NCBI RefSeq assembly: GCF_003813775.1
Contig: NZ_RPDH01000001.1
Coordinates: 2,232,001 to 2,296,000 of the forward strand
DNA length: 64,000 nucleotides
DNA from: Chitinophaga lutea
GTDB taxonomy: Bacteria; Bacteroidota; Bacteroidia; Chitinophagales; Chitinophagaceae
Reading direction: 5' to 3'
A program made the translations under genes and the position numbers. Below, one piece after another: positions 15,205 through 23,605 of the stretch (position 1 is its first letter; each line of letters opens with the position of its first letter). The notes beneath the pieces were generated by a model that searched no databases, had not been told where the DNA came from, and worked only from the letters and a program-made list of their open reading frames with translations.

Positions 15205-18030
15205 TTAATGCGCCTCCAGCCAGTTTTTACCGGTGCCCAGCTCGGCTTCCACGGGAACGCCCAGGGGCATGGCATTGCGCATCCCTTCCAGGATAAGCGG
15301 TTTGATAATTTCCACCTCGTCGAGGTGCGCATCGAATACCAACTCGTCATGTACCTGCAGCAGCATGCGGGAGCGGAAATTGTGCTCGCGGAATGTTTTG
15401 TGCAGCGAAATCATAGCCAGTTTGATGAGGTCGGCGGCCGTACCCTGGATGGGCATGTTGATGGCGTTGCGCTCGGCAAAACCACGCACCACGGCGTTGG
15501 AGGAGTTAATGTCTTTCAGCCAGCGTTTGCGGCCCATCATGGTCTGCACATACCCGTTTTTCTGGGCGGATTTTACCTGGTTTTCCATGTAGGCCTTGAT
15601 GCCGGGGTATTGCGCAAAATAGTTGTCGATCAGGCTTTTGGCCTCGCTGCGCGGAATGCCGAGGTTTTCGCTCAGGCCGAACGCGCTCTGGCCGTAGATG
15701 ATGCCGAAATTCACGCTTTTCGCATTGCGGCGCATATCGGACGTGACATCGGAAAGGTCAACCCCGTAGACTTTTGCCGCAGTGGCAGTGTGAATGTCGA
15801 GCCCGCTGGTAAAGGCCGCTGTCATATTTTCATCCTGGCTGATCGCTGCGATGATGCGCAACTCGATCTGGGAATAGTCGGCCGACAGCAGGGTGTATTC
15901 TTCATTACGCGGCACGAACGCCTTCCGCACCTCTCGGCCGCGCTCCGTACGGATGGGGATGTTCTGCAGGTTCGGGTTATTGGAACTAAGGCGGCCGGTA
16001 ACGGCCACGGCCTGGTTGTAGGAAGTATGCACGCGGTTGGTGCGCGGGTTGATCATTAACGGCAACGCATCTACGTAAGTAGATTTCAGCTTGCTCAGTT
16101 CGCGGAATACGAGGATGTTTTCCACGATGGGGTGTTTGGCCGAGAGTTTGGCCAGCACGTCCTCCCCCGTGGCGTATTGTCCTGTGCGGGTTTTTTTCGC
16201 CTTCGGATCCAGCTGCAGTTTTTCGAACAGCACTTCACCGAGCTGTTTCGGGGAGGCGAGGTTGAACCGCACGCCGGCCTGCTGGTACACGCTTTCCTCG
16301 GCTATTTTGATTTCGGACTCGAGGGAGCGGGAATAATCCGCCAGTGCCTGCGTATCGATGGCGATGCCTTCGTACTCCATGTCGGTGAGCACTTTCACGA
16401 GCGGGTTTTCGATGCGGTAGAGCACGTCTTCCACTTTCCGCTCCGTCACCAGCGGCACGAATTTGCTTTTCAGCTGCAGGGTGATGTCTGCGTCTTCCGC
16501 CGCGTATTCCTTGATTTTCTCCAGTTCCACATCGCGCATGCTGCCCTGGCCTTTGCCCTTTTTGCCGATCAGCGTTTCGATGGAAACGGGGGCGTACTGG
16601 AGGTACTGGGCACTGAGCAGATCCATGCTGCGCCGGCCTTCCGGCTCAATGAGGTAGTGGGCCAGCATGGTATCGAAAATGGTGCCTTTTACTTCGATGC
16701 CGTACCATTTGAGCACGATCAGGTCGTATTTGGCGTTCTGCCCGATGAACAACGCATCTTCCCGCTCGAACACCGGGCGGAAGCGCTCCAGTATCTCGAT
16801 GGCGCCTTCACGGTTCGCCGGCATGGGAATATACCAGCCTTCACCGGGCTGGATGGAAAAACTCATGCCCACGATATCGGCGGCATTGGCGTCCGTGCCC
16901 GTGGTTTCCGTATCGAAGCTGATTTCGGGGACGGTCATCAGGGTGGCCACCACGGCGGCATGTTCTTCCGGCGTACTGGCAAGGTAATAAGTATGTGGCG
17001 TGTTCTCGATGTTCCTGTCGGCTACGAGCCCGGCAGGCTCCAGCGCTTCCGCCTGCTGGGCGAGGTTTTCGGCTGTGGAGGTTTCCACGGCATTGCCGAA
17101 GAGGTCCTGCTGCACGGGTTTGCCGGAAGCGGCCGCCTCTCCGCCGATGGCGCTGAAAGTATCGCCCAGTATGCGTTTGCCGAGGGTTTTGAATTCCAGT
17201 TCGGAGAAAATTTCGGTGAGCTGCTCCTTGTTGACTTCGGTGCAGCAGAAATCCTCTTCATGGAAACTCACCGGTACATTGGTGATGATGGTGGCGAGTT
17301 TTTTGGAGAGGATGGCGCTTTCGGCGCCGGCTTTTATTTTTTCGCCCATCTTGCCGCTGATCTTGTCTGCATTGGCGAGCACATTTTCGAGAGAGCCCCA
17401 TTCCGCGAGCAGCTTCATGGCTGTTTTTTCCCCAACGCCGGGGATGCCGGGGATGTTATCCACAGAGTCGCCCATCAGGCCGAGGATGTCGATCACCTGG
17501 TGCACATCCTTGATCTGCCAGCGTTCGCACACTTCCTTCGGGCCGAGGATCTCTTCCTTGTTGCCGAGGGCGGGCGGTTTCCAGATAAACACATTGTCTT
17601 TCACCAGCTGGCCGTAATCCTTGTCGGGCGTTACCATGTATACGGTATAACCTTGTGCGGCGGCCTGCCAGGCCACGGTGCCGATAATATCGTCGGCCTC
17701 ATACCCGTCGAGCTCCAGCACGGGGATGTTAAACCCGTTGATGATGCGCTTGATGTCGGGCAGGGCGGCGATGAGATCTTCCGGCGCTTCTTCGCGGTTG
17801 GCTTTATAATCTTCAAAATCCGTGTGCCGTTCGGTAGGGGCATGTGTATCGAAGGCCACTGCGATGTGGGTGGGTTTTTCTTTGTTCAGCAGGTCCAGCA
17901 GGGTAGTGGTGAATCCAAACTGGGCGTTGGTGTTGCGCCCTTTGCTGGTGAGCCGTGGGTTCCTGATCAATGCATAATAGGCGCGGTAAATGAGCGCCAT
18001 GGCGTCTAATAAAAAGAGTTTCTTGCTCAT
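15205..18030 (-). CDS. polA: DNA polymerase I
   Basis: The 941-residue protein contains all three modules. These are an N-terminal 5'-3' exonuclease (LFLLDAMALIYRAYYAL, then DNIPGIPGVGEKTA), a 3'-5' exonuclease (SFDTETTGTDAN, with the metal-binding Asp and Glu intact) and the family A polymerase. Polymerase motifs A (LLSADYSQIELRI), B (RRNAKSVNFGIIYG) and C (LLQVHDELVFDA) are complete. It fills gaps in repair and replaces RNA primers. Start is the ATG at 18028-18030, since the family begins with KKLFLLD; a longer reading is possible but has no support. It is divergent from the arsC-like gene with 58 bp between. Confidence 0.98.
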   Translation of the reverse strand: MSKKLFLLDAMALIYRAYYALIRNPRLTSKGRNTNAQFGFTTTLLDLLNKEKPTHIAVAFDTHAPTERHTDFEDYKANREEAPEDLIAALPDIKRIINGFNIPVLELDGYEADDIIGTVAWQAAAQGYTVYMVTPDKDYGQLVKDNVFIWKPPALGNKEEILGPKEVCERWQIKDVHQVIDILGLMGDSVDNIPGIPGVGEKTAMKLLAEWGSLENVLANADKISGKMGEKIKAGAESAILSKKLATIITNVPVSFHEEDFCCTEVNKEQLTEIFSELEFKTLGKRILGDTFSAIGGEAAASGKPVQQDLFGNAVETSTAENLAQQAEALEPAGLVADRNIENTPHTYYLASTPEEHAAVVATLMTVPEISFDTETTGTDANAADIVGMSFSIQPGEGWYIPMPANREGAIEILERFRPVFEREDALFIGQNAKYDLIVLKWYGIEVKGTIFDTMLAHYLIEPEGRRSMDLLSAQYLQYAPVSIETLIGKKGKGQGSMRDVELEKIKEYAAEDADITLQLKSKFVPLVTERKVEDVLYRIENPLVKVLTDMEYEGIAIDTQALADYSRSLESEIKIAEESVYQQAGVRFNLASPKQLGEVLFEKLQLDPKAKKTRTGQYATGEDVLAKLSAKHPIVENILVFRELSKLKSTYVDALPLMINPRTNRVHTSYNQAVAVTGRLSSNNPNLQNIPIRTERGREVRKAFVPRNEEYTLLSADYSQIELRIIAAISQDENMTAAFTSGLDIHTATAAKVYGVDLSDVTSDMRRNAKSVNFGIIYGQSAFGLSENLGIPRSEAKSLIDNYFAQYPGIKAYMENQVKSAQKNGYVQTMMGRKRWLKDINSSNAVVRGFAERNAINMPIQGTAADLIKLAMISLHKTFREHNFRSRMLLQVHDELVFDAHLDEVEIIKPLILEGMRNAMPLGVPVEAELGTGKNWLEAH

Positions 18031-18088
18031 GGCGGTAAAAGTAAACAAAATGGCCAGATGGAACATTCCTGTTTCATAATTTTACAGG

Positions 18089-18454
18089 ATGAAGAAAACC
18101 TATCACTTAGCCAACTGCGATACCTGCAGGAGGATTCTGGACGAAACGGGCGTTGCCGCCAAAGGTTTTGAGCTGCAGGATATCAAAACGGAAAAGATCA
18201 CGCCGGCGCAGCTGGATGAAATGAAAAAACTGGCGGGTAGCTACGAGGCGCTGTTCAGCCGCCGCTCCATGAAATTCCGCCCCATGGGCCTCCATGAAAA
18301 GGAGCTGACGGAAGCGGACTACCGCAAACTTATCCTGGAAGAATACACGTTCCTGAAACGGCCGGTCACCATTGCGGGCAAGAAAATATTCGTCGGCAAC
18401 GACAAAAAAACGGTGACCGCCCTGAAGGAGTTTTTGTTAACCAATTCCAAATAA
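18089..18454 (+). CDS. ArsC/Spx-family thioredoxin-fold protein
   Basis: The 121-residue protein has a thioredoxin-type fold with the redox pair Cys10/Cys13 in NCDTC and ends with KRPVTIAGKKIFVGND, where ArsC-family proteins keep their conserved Arg-Pro. Members include arsenate reductases and Spx-like regulators. No arsenic resistance genes are adjacent, and the two-cysteine arrangement fits a general reductase better than E. coli ArsC, so arsenate should not be assumed. It is convergent with the glycosyltransferase, 9 nt apart. Confidence 0.85.
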   Translation: MKKTYHLANCDTCRRILDETGVAAKGFELQDIKTEKITPAQLDEMKKLAGSYEALFSRRSMKFRPMGLHEKELTEADYRKLILEEYTFLKRPVTIAGKKIFVGNDKKTVTALKEFLLTNSK

Positions 18455-18463
18455 AAGAATATC

Positions 18464-19564
18464 CTAAAGTGTTTCGGCGAAGTCGCGCACCACTTTTTTG
18501 TAGGCCGTCATGTCATGGCCGTGTTGAAAAGCGGTGAACGGGAAGGTCTTCACCGCCTCCAGCGCTTTTCTCAGTTTGAACTGGTGCTGGGGGAGGCTGT
18601 AGAAGTACCCTTTCTGCATGAGGTATTTGCCGAGATATTCCTGTTCCGACTGGCCGGGGGTGGGCACGAGGATGGCTTTTTTGTTCAGTTTGGCGAGGTC
18701 CATCAGGGTGGTGTACCCGGAGCGGCACAGCACCATATCCGCAGCCAGCATGGCTTCGTTGAGGTCGCGGGCATTGAGGTGGCTCACCTGTGAAATGCCC
18801 GGGGCCACTTCGCGGCGGGCCGCCTGGTCCGGCCGGCCGCTGACGATCAGGGCTTTGATACCCGGCATCTCCCGGAGCTCGGCCAGAATGAGCTCTTCGA
18901 GGTTGGTGCGCTGGGGCTCGGGCCCGGAAATGAGGGCCAGCAGGTCGTATTTTTTCTCTACCCCGGGCATGGGCTCGAAGCGGGAAAGGCAGCCGAGGTA
19001 TTCGGTGTGCGCCGGCAGTTCCTTCGGATGGGCCAGTATGCCGCTCAGGTTGGGCTCACCGGCGAAATCGGGCACCCAGCAGGCCGTATAGCGGTTGATG
19101 AAACGGTAGTTTATTTTTTGCAACAGCCTTTCCGTAACGCCGCCGAAGGGCGTTTTGATCAGCAGCTGGTGGGAAATGAAAATACAGGGAATATCGGGGT
19201 GGTACAGCCCGAAGCGGTTGTCCGAGATCACGGCATCGATGCCCAGTTCGGCCACCGTTTTGCGGAGCCAGGCCTGCTCGAACCGCACGGCGCGCCATAT
19301 TTTGGGGATCTGGCGGACGATCTTGAGGCCGAAAAACAGCCCTTTTTGTGAATAACGGATGTGATAACCGGGGAGGGGGAGGATGGTGAGCTGGGGGAAC
19401 TCGGCACCCAGCAGGGCGGCGTGTTTGCCTTCGGCCGCAATAACTATTTCACAGCCAGCGTTTAATAGTTCGTGTATCAGCGGAATGTCGCGCGTGGCGT
19501 GGCCCAATCCCCAATCCAGGGGTACAATGAGCACTTTTTTTGGCACCTGGTCGTTTGTGGACAA
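18464..19564 (-). CDS. GT-B fold glycosyltransferase (MurG/GT28-like)
   Basis: The 366-residue protein has the GT-B N-domain start KVLIVPLDWGLGHATRD and the C-domain donor site DMVLCRSGYTTLMDLAKLNK. The latter is followed by LVPTPGQSEQEYLGKYL, as in MurG and MGD-type enzymes. It likely uses a UDP-sugar, possibly for a glycolipid, but acceptor and donor are not known. The start codon is a TTG at 19562-19564; a GTG seven codons in is an alternative. It stands alone on its strand. Confidence 0.85.
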   Translation of the reverse strand: MSTNDQVPKKVLIVPLDWGLGHATRDIPLIHELLNAGCEIVIAAEGKHAALLGAEFPQLTILPLPGYHIRYSQKGLFFGLKIVRQIPKIWRAVRFEQAWLRKTVAELGIDAVISDNRFGLYHPDIPCIFISHQLLIKTPFGGVTERLLQKINYRFINRYTACWVPDFAGEPNLSGILAHPKELPAHTEYLGCLSRFEPMPGVEKKYDLLALISGPEPQRTNLEELILAELREMPGIKALIVSGRPDQAARREVAPGISQVSHLNARDLNEAMLAADMVLCRSGYTTLMDLAKLNKKAILVPTPGQSEQEYLGKYLMQKGYFYSLPQHQFKLRKALEAVKTFPFTAFQHGHDMTAYKKVVRDFAETL

Positions 19565-19679
19565 ATAATTAAATTTTTTTTGCGAAAATAGTTTAATTTA
19601 GAAATGACCATTGTTAAGAAAATGTTGTGTAATTACTATCAGCTGGGGGAGTGAACAGACTTAAAAATAATATGCATCA

Positions 19680-19805
19680 ATGAAAAAGCACAACTGGTTC
19701 TTAGTTTTTCTGATAATGGTCGGCTTAACGTGGCAAGGTTGCAGTGTTCTGAAGAAAAATGATTGTGGGTGCCCTCCCATGCAAAAAGGCAGGATGAAAC
19801 ACTAA
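19680..19805 (+). CDS. Small 41-residue lipoprotein
   Basis: An ATG at 19680 opens a 41-codon frame with two Lys, a hydrophobic core (WFLVFLIMVGLTW) and a lipobox-like GCSVLKKN with Cys at residue 21. After that come only about 20 residues, including the cysteines in DCGCPP. The arrangement is typical of the tiny lipoproteins of Bacteroidota. The function is unknown; the Cys-x-Cys could bind metal. It lies in an AT-rich stretch between the glycosyltransferase and a small hypothetical gene. Confidence 0.6.
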   Translation: MKKHNWFLVFLIMVGLTWQGCSVLKKNDCGCPPMQKGRMKH

Positions 19806-19907
19806 ATTTTATCGCACTATACCTGAAAAGAAATTCCCGTAAAACGGAGTACACGTTATTGAAAAAGTGATGTCAACAAAAAGAGAAAACAATCAAACGT
19901 AATTAGC

Positions 19908-20156
19908 ATGAAGCCTGTAGAGAGGGATTTACTCATCTTGTTACACGAAGACCGTTACAACGAGCAGGAAATCCAGTATGAAGTGAAGCAGATCAGCGAT
20001 ATGTTATCGCTGGTGGAAACCATGGACTATCTTGTCGCCGCCACCGAAGTAGCGGACTGCAACAAACACCGCGTCAGCAGCAAGCGCCGCGTGCTGGAAC
20101 GTGCATTCTTCCGTAAAGAGCCCAAAGCTTTTGAGTTTATCGTCCACAAAAACTAA
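19908..20156 (+). CDS. Small hypothetical protein
   Basis: This 82-residue soluble protein is not recognised. It is charged and mostly helical (DLLILLHEDRYNEQEIQYE, then ISDMLSLVETMDYLVAATEV) with a basic segment SSKRRVLERAFFRK. No signal peptide, membrane segment or metal motif is seen. The codon use agrees with the neighbouring genes, which supports it as a real gene. It precedes the arginase-fold gene by 164 bp with a promoter element between. Confidence 0.6.
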   Translation: MKPVERDLLILLHEDRYNEQEIQYEVKQISDMLSLVETMDYLVAATEVADCNKHRVSSKRRVLERAFFRKEPKAFEFIVHKN

Positions 20157-20293
20157 GCGTGTATTTTTAGCGTCAATCCGGTAGCCGTTATTCTACCCTG
20201 ATTCCTTCTGCGTATATCTCACCCGAATTACTGTTCAAAAAAACCGGCGGCCTTCCATCGCCCGGGACGTGTTATTTTCTAAAATTCTTGTTG

Positions 20294-20301
20294 TAGGTTT
20301 G
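20294..20301 (+). promoter_or_regulatory. -7 promoter element (TAGGTTTG) of the arginase-fold gene
   Basis: Exact TAnnTTTG match, 19 nt before the start codon at 20321. Confidence 0.55.
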
Positions 20302-20320
20302 CGGGCAAACAAAATCCGTT

Positions 20321-21460
20321 GTGATGATCGATTTTTCGCATCTGCAGGACTTTCTGCGTCCTGTTTCCAAAACACAGATCAATGATGACGAACCGTATGA
20401 GCACCTGCAGATAGGCAGTTCCATAGACGTCTATGAAGAAGATAATATTCCGGACCTGGATGCGGCCGATATTGTTTTGCTCGGCGCGGGCGAAACGCGC
20501 GGCAACGGCCTGCCGAATGGCCGTACGGACGCGCCGGACGTGGTGCGCCGCGAATTCTACCGGCTTTTCCACTGGCACCAGGACGTGCGCCTGGCCGATG
20601 CCGGCAACCTGCTTTCCGGCCGCTCCCTGAACGATGCCTACGCCGCCTATAAAAGCGTGGTAACGGAACTGATCGATGCCGGCAAAACCGTGATCATCCT
20701 CGGCGGCTCGCACGACCTCACGTACGCCCAGTACCAGGCCTACGCCATGAAAAAATACATCATCGAGGTAACGGTGGCCGATGCGCTCATAGACCTCCAG
20801 GAAACGGAAGTGCGCTCGCAGAACTTCCTCCTCAATATGTTCATGGAGCAGCCCAACTACATCCGCCATTATAACCATATCGGTTTCCAGAGTTATTTCG
20901 TACAGCCGCGCATGCTCGAAACGCTCGACAAACTGCGGTTCGACTGTTACCGCCTCGGCAAGGTGCGGGAAAACATCGAAGAGATAGAGCCCGTGCTGCG
21001 CAATACCGACCTGTTCAGCGTAGACATCAACATGATCAAACATACGGACGCACCGGCCAGCTCCCTCTCCCCGAACGGGTTCAGCGGAGAAGAAGCCTGC
21101 GCCCTGTCGAGGTACGCCGGGATGAGCTCCCAGCTCAGTACCTACGGCATCTACGGGTACAATCCCGATAAAGACCGCGATAACCTCACGGCCAAACAGA
21201 TCGCCCAGATGCTCTGGTATTTTATGGACGGGCGTTCCGTAAAAAACAAGGAGGCCCAGCTCATTCACCGCGAGTCGTTCCTCGAGTTCCACATCGCCTT
21301 TACCGACATCGACACCATTTTCCTGAAAAGCAAAAAAACCGGCCGCTGGTGGATGCAGCTGCCCGATAAAAATTTCGTGCCCTGCGCCTACAGCGATTAC
21401 CTGCTGGCCAGCAACAACGAAATTCCGGAAAGGTGGCTCCGCAGCCAGGAAAGACTTTGA
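20321..21460 (+). CDS. Ureohydrolase (arginase/formimidoylglutamase) fold protein with degenerate metal site
   Basis: The 379-residue protein has the arginase fold: ILGGSHDLTYAQY (His131 aligns with the first Mn ligand) and LFSVDINMIKHTDAP. In real ureohydrolases the ligands are DAHxD and SxDxD. Here the first is DALID (154-158), with Leu in place of His, and the second has Asn237 in place of the second Asp. A binuclear Mn site is therefore unlikely to form as usual. Such degenerate members, often labelled formimidoylglutamase, occur across Bacteroidota. No histidine-degradation genes are adjacent. The true role is unknown. Confidence 0.8.
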   Translation: MMIDFSHLQDFLRPVSKTQINDDEPYEHLQIGSSIDVYEEDNIPDLDAADIVLLGAGETRGNGLPNGRTDAPDVVRREFYRLFHWHQDVRLADAGNLLSGRSLNDAYAAYKSVVTELIDAGKTVIILGGSHDLTYAQYQAYAMKKYIIEVTVADALIDLQETEVRSQNFLLNMFMEQPNYIRHYNHIGFQSYFVQPRMLETLDKLRFDCYRLGKVRENIEEIEPVLRNTDLFSVDINMIKHTDAPASSLSPNGFSGEEACALSRYAGMSSQLSTYGIYGYNPDKDRDNLTAKQIAQMLWYFMDGRSVKNKEAQLIHRESFLEFHIAFTDIDTIFLKSKKTGRWWMQLPDKNFVPCAYSDYLLASNNEIPERWLRSQERL

Positions 21461-21471
21461 TCTTTATGATG

Positions 21472-21479
21472 TAAATTTG
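21472..21479 (+). promoter_or_regulatory. -7 promoter element (TAAATTTG) of the YitT gene
   Basis: Exact TAnnTTTG match, 50 nt before the TTG start of the YitT gene. A TTTG at 21456-21459 is too close to be a standard -33 element. Confidence 0.4.
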
Positions 21480-21529
21480 GTTACCACGGGGCTCATTTAT
21501 TTTCATCATTCATAATCCGAGAATCGCCT

Positions 21530-22426
21530 TTGACTACTCCTTCGCGCCGCGCACGAATTGCCCGTCTGAACCTCATCCAGAATTCACAGGATGCGGTGCT
21601 GATCGCTATTGGCGTGCTGCTGGCCGCCCTGGGCCTGAAAGCGTTCCTGCTCCCCAATGCTTTTCTCGACGGCGGGGTAACGGGTATTTCGCTGCTGGTG
21701 AACCGCCTTACGGGCTGGTCCATTTCGGTTCTGCTCGTCGTCATTAACCTGCCGTTCATCCTGCTGGCCTACCGCCAGCTTTCCCGGGCATTCACCCTGA
21801 AAACCATCGCCGCCATCGTGGGCCTGGCCTGCTGCCTGGTGTTTATCGAGGTGCCGGTGATCACGCACGACAAACTGCTGATCGCCATTTTCGGCGGGTT
21901 TTTCCTGGGAGCGGGCATCGGCATGTCTATCCGCGGCGGCGCCGTGCTCGACGGCACGGAGGTGCTGGCCCTGTTCATCAACCGTAAGACCGTACTGTCC
22001 GTCGGAGAAGTGATCATGTATTTCAACGTGTTGATCTTCGCGGTGGCCGCCATCCTCATCAACATCGAAACCGCGCTGTACGCCATGCTGACGTATATGT
22101 CGGCTTCCAAAACGGTCGACTTCGTGATCAGCGGTTTCGAAGAATACATCGCGCTGACGGTGATCTCGGACAAAAGCGAGCTCATCCGCAAAACGCTTAC
22201 CCTGAAACTGAAAAAAGGGGTGACGGTGTTCAAAGGCAAAAGCGGCTACGGGAAAAGAGGAGAAATCAACAACGACATAGAAATCGTCTATACGGTGGTA
22301 ACCCGCCTGGAAGTGCATAAAATTATAGATGAGATTGAAAAAATCGATGAAAAAGCGTTTATTGTGCAACACAATATCAACGATACGCGCGGCGGGATGA
22401 TCAAGCGCCGGGCCACTCATCATTAA
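21530..22426 (+). CDS. YitT family membrane protein (DUF161 + DUF2179)
   Basis: The 298-residue protein has five to six membrane helices in the first 205 residues, including the typical ALGLKAFLLPNAFLDGGVTG and FLGAGIGMSIRGGAVLDGTE. A cytoplasmic DUF2179 domain follows (TLKLKKGVTVFKGKSGYG, IIDEIEKIDEKAFI). The function of YitT proteins is not established. Translation starts at a TTG (21530-21532); no ATG is available near the membrane domain. It is followed after 20 nt by the esterase gene. Confidence 0.9.
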   Translation: MTTPSRRARIARLNLIQNSQDAVLIAIGVLLAALGLKAFLLPNAFLDGGVTGISLLVNRLTGWSISVLLVVINLPFILLAYRQLSRAFTLKTIAAIVGLACCLVFIEVPVITHDKLLIAIFGGFFLGAGIGMSIRGGAVLDGTEVLALFINRKTVLSVGEVIMYFNVLIFAVAAILINIETALYAMLTYMSASKTVDFVISGFEEYIALTVISDKSELIRKTLTLKLKKGVTVFKGKSGYGKRGEINNDIEIVYTVVTRLEVHKIIDEIEKIDEKAFIVQHNINDTRGGMIKRRATHH

Positions 22427-22446
22427 ATGCCTTCAATTTTCACCAC

Positions 22447-23334
22447 ATGAAGAACAGCTTTGTTGCCACATTGCTTATGATCACTGCATTTCACGCCACC
22501 GCCCAGGAAAGGATAGACCTTTATCCCGGCCAGCCGCAACTCAAAATCGCCGGCGGCCGCAAAATCGACGATGTTCCGCACATCAATCACTATAAGGCCC
22601 GCGCCGACAAAAAGAACGGCGCTGCCGTGCTGATTTGTCCCGGTGGGGGATACGCCCACCTCGCGGTTGACCACGAAGGAAAGGACGTGGCGGCGTTTTA
22701 CACCGAACAGGGTTTCGACGCCATCGTGCTGCACTACCGCCTCAACGACGCTTCGCAAAGCGGCTCCCGCTTTCCCGCGCAATACAACGACGTCACCAAC
22801 GCCATGCGCCTCGTCAAATCGAAAGCCGCGGCCTGGCAACTGGATCCCGAAAAGATAGGCGTGCTGGGGTTTTCAGCCGGAGGGCATCTCGCCTCCACGC
22901 TGGCTACCATGCTCATCCCCGCCAGCGGCCAGCCCAGGAACGAACTGGAAAAATGGAGCAGCCGCCCGGCTTTCGCGATACTGGTATACCCTGTTATCAG
23001 CATGAGCGAAAGTTTCCGGCACAACGGCAGCGCCGTGAACCTGCTCGGGCCCGATGCTTCCGCGGCCCTGAAAGATTCACTGTCTACCGATAAACGGGTG
23101 ACCGCGGAAACGCCGCCCACCATGCTGATCCACGCCACGGACGATAAAGGTGTGCCGATCGAAAACAGCTTCGTTTTTTACAACGCGCTCCGCAAAAACA
23201 ATGTGCCCGCCACCATGCACGTATACGATCATGGCGGCCACGGCTTCGGGATGGCGCCGAAAGACCCGGTGCTCAACAGCTGGCCGGCACTGAGCGTTAC
23301 CTGGATCAACGGGGTGCTCGGGAAAGGGAAATAA
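22447..23334 (+). CDS. Secreted alpha/beta hydrolase (acetyl-esterase-like)
   Basis: A signal peptide (1-19, ending TAQ) leads a 295-residue alpha/beta hydrolase of the BD-FAE/Aes type. The oxyanion region is LICPGGGYAHLAVDHEG, the nucleophile elbow is GFSAGGH, and the C-terminal acid and His are in HATDDKGVPIEN and YDHGGHGFGM. Family members remove acetyl groups from sugars or xylan in the periplasm. It is probably co-transcribed with the YitT gene (20-nt gap) and ends in a strong terminator. Confidence 0.9.
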   Translation: MKNSFVATLLMITAFHATAQERIDLYPGQPQLKIAGGRKIDDVPHINHYKARADKKNGAAVLICPGGGYAHLAVDHEGKDVAAFYTEQGFDAIVLHYRLNDASQSGSRFPAQYNDVTNAMRLVKSKAAAWQLDPEKIGVLGFSAGGHLASTLATMLIPASGQPRNELEKWSSRPAFAILVYPVISMSESFRHNGSAVNLLGPDASAALKDSLSTDKRVTAETPPTMLIHATDDKGVPIENSFVFYNALRKNNVPATMHVYDHGGHGFGMAPKDPVLNSWPALSVTWINGVLGKGK

Positions 23335-23366
23335 TGACTGAATTCCATCGAACGGATGAAATATAA

Positions 23367-23396
23367 AAAGCGGCGGTCCCACCGGACCGCCGCTTT
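23367..23396. terminator. Strong bidirectional terminator
   Basis: A 13-bp perfect stem AAAGCGGCGGTCC/GGACCGCCGCTTT (23367-23379 with 23384-23396) has a 4-nt loop, with A and T tracts on both sides. It serves the esterase and the convergent isomerase. Confidence 0.85.
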
Positions 23397-23605
23397 CGTT
23401 TTATGCGTGATATTTTTCAATTCGGTTTTCCTGTAACCGCGCCTGAAAGGGCATCGCACCTCAACGGGCAGCATTATCACCGGGTTCAGGTCGTCTCCCG
23501 GCGGCACTTGTCGTTTTCGTTTAAAACCCGTTGTTGTTTAACGGTCGAAGTGCGGCACTGGCAATTTACCCGTTTCACGGTACGCACCATATCAGCGCGC
23601 CTGTT

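Noticed and set aside
16132..18009. Very long plus-strand open frame (625 codons) opposite polA
   Set aside because: It is the antisense shadow of a complete polA with all motifs. Its His/Val/Phe-rich content is typical of reverse-complement reading of GC-rich genes.
18089..18454. Arsenic resistance function for the ArsC-like gene
   Set aside because: No arsB, arsR or other arsenic genes are adjacent, and the two-cysteine thioredoxin-like motif fits a broad family.
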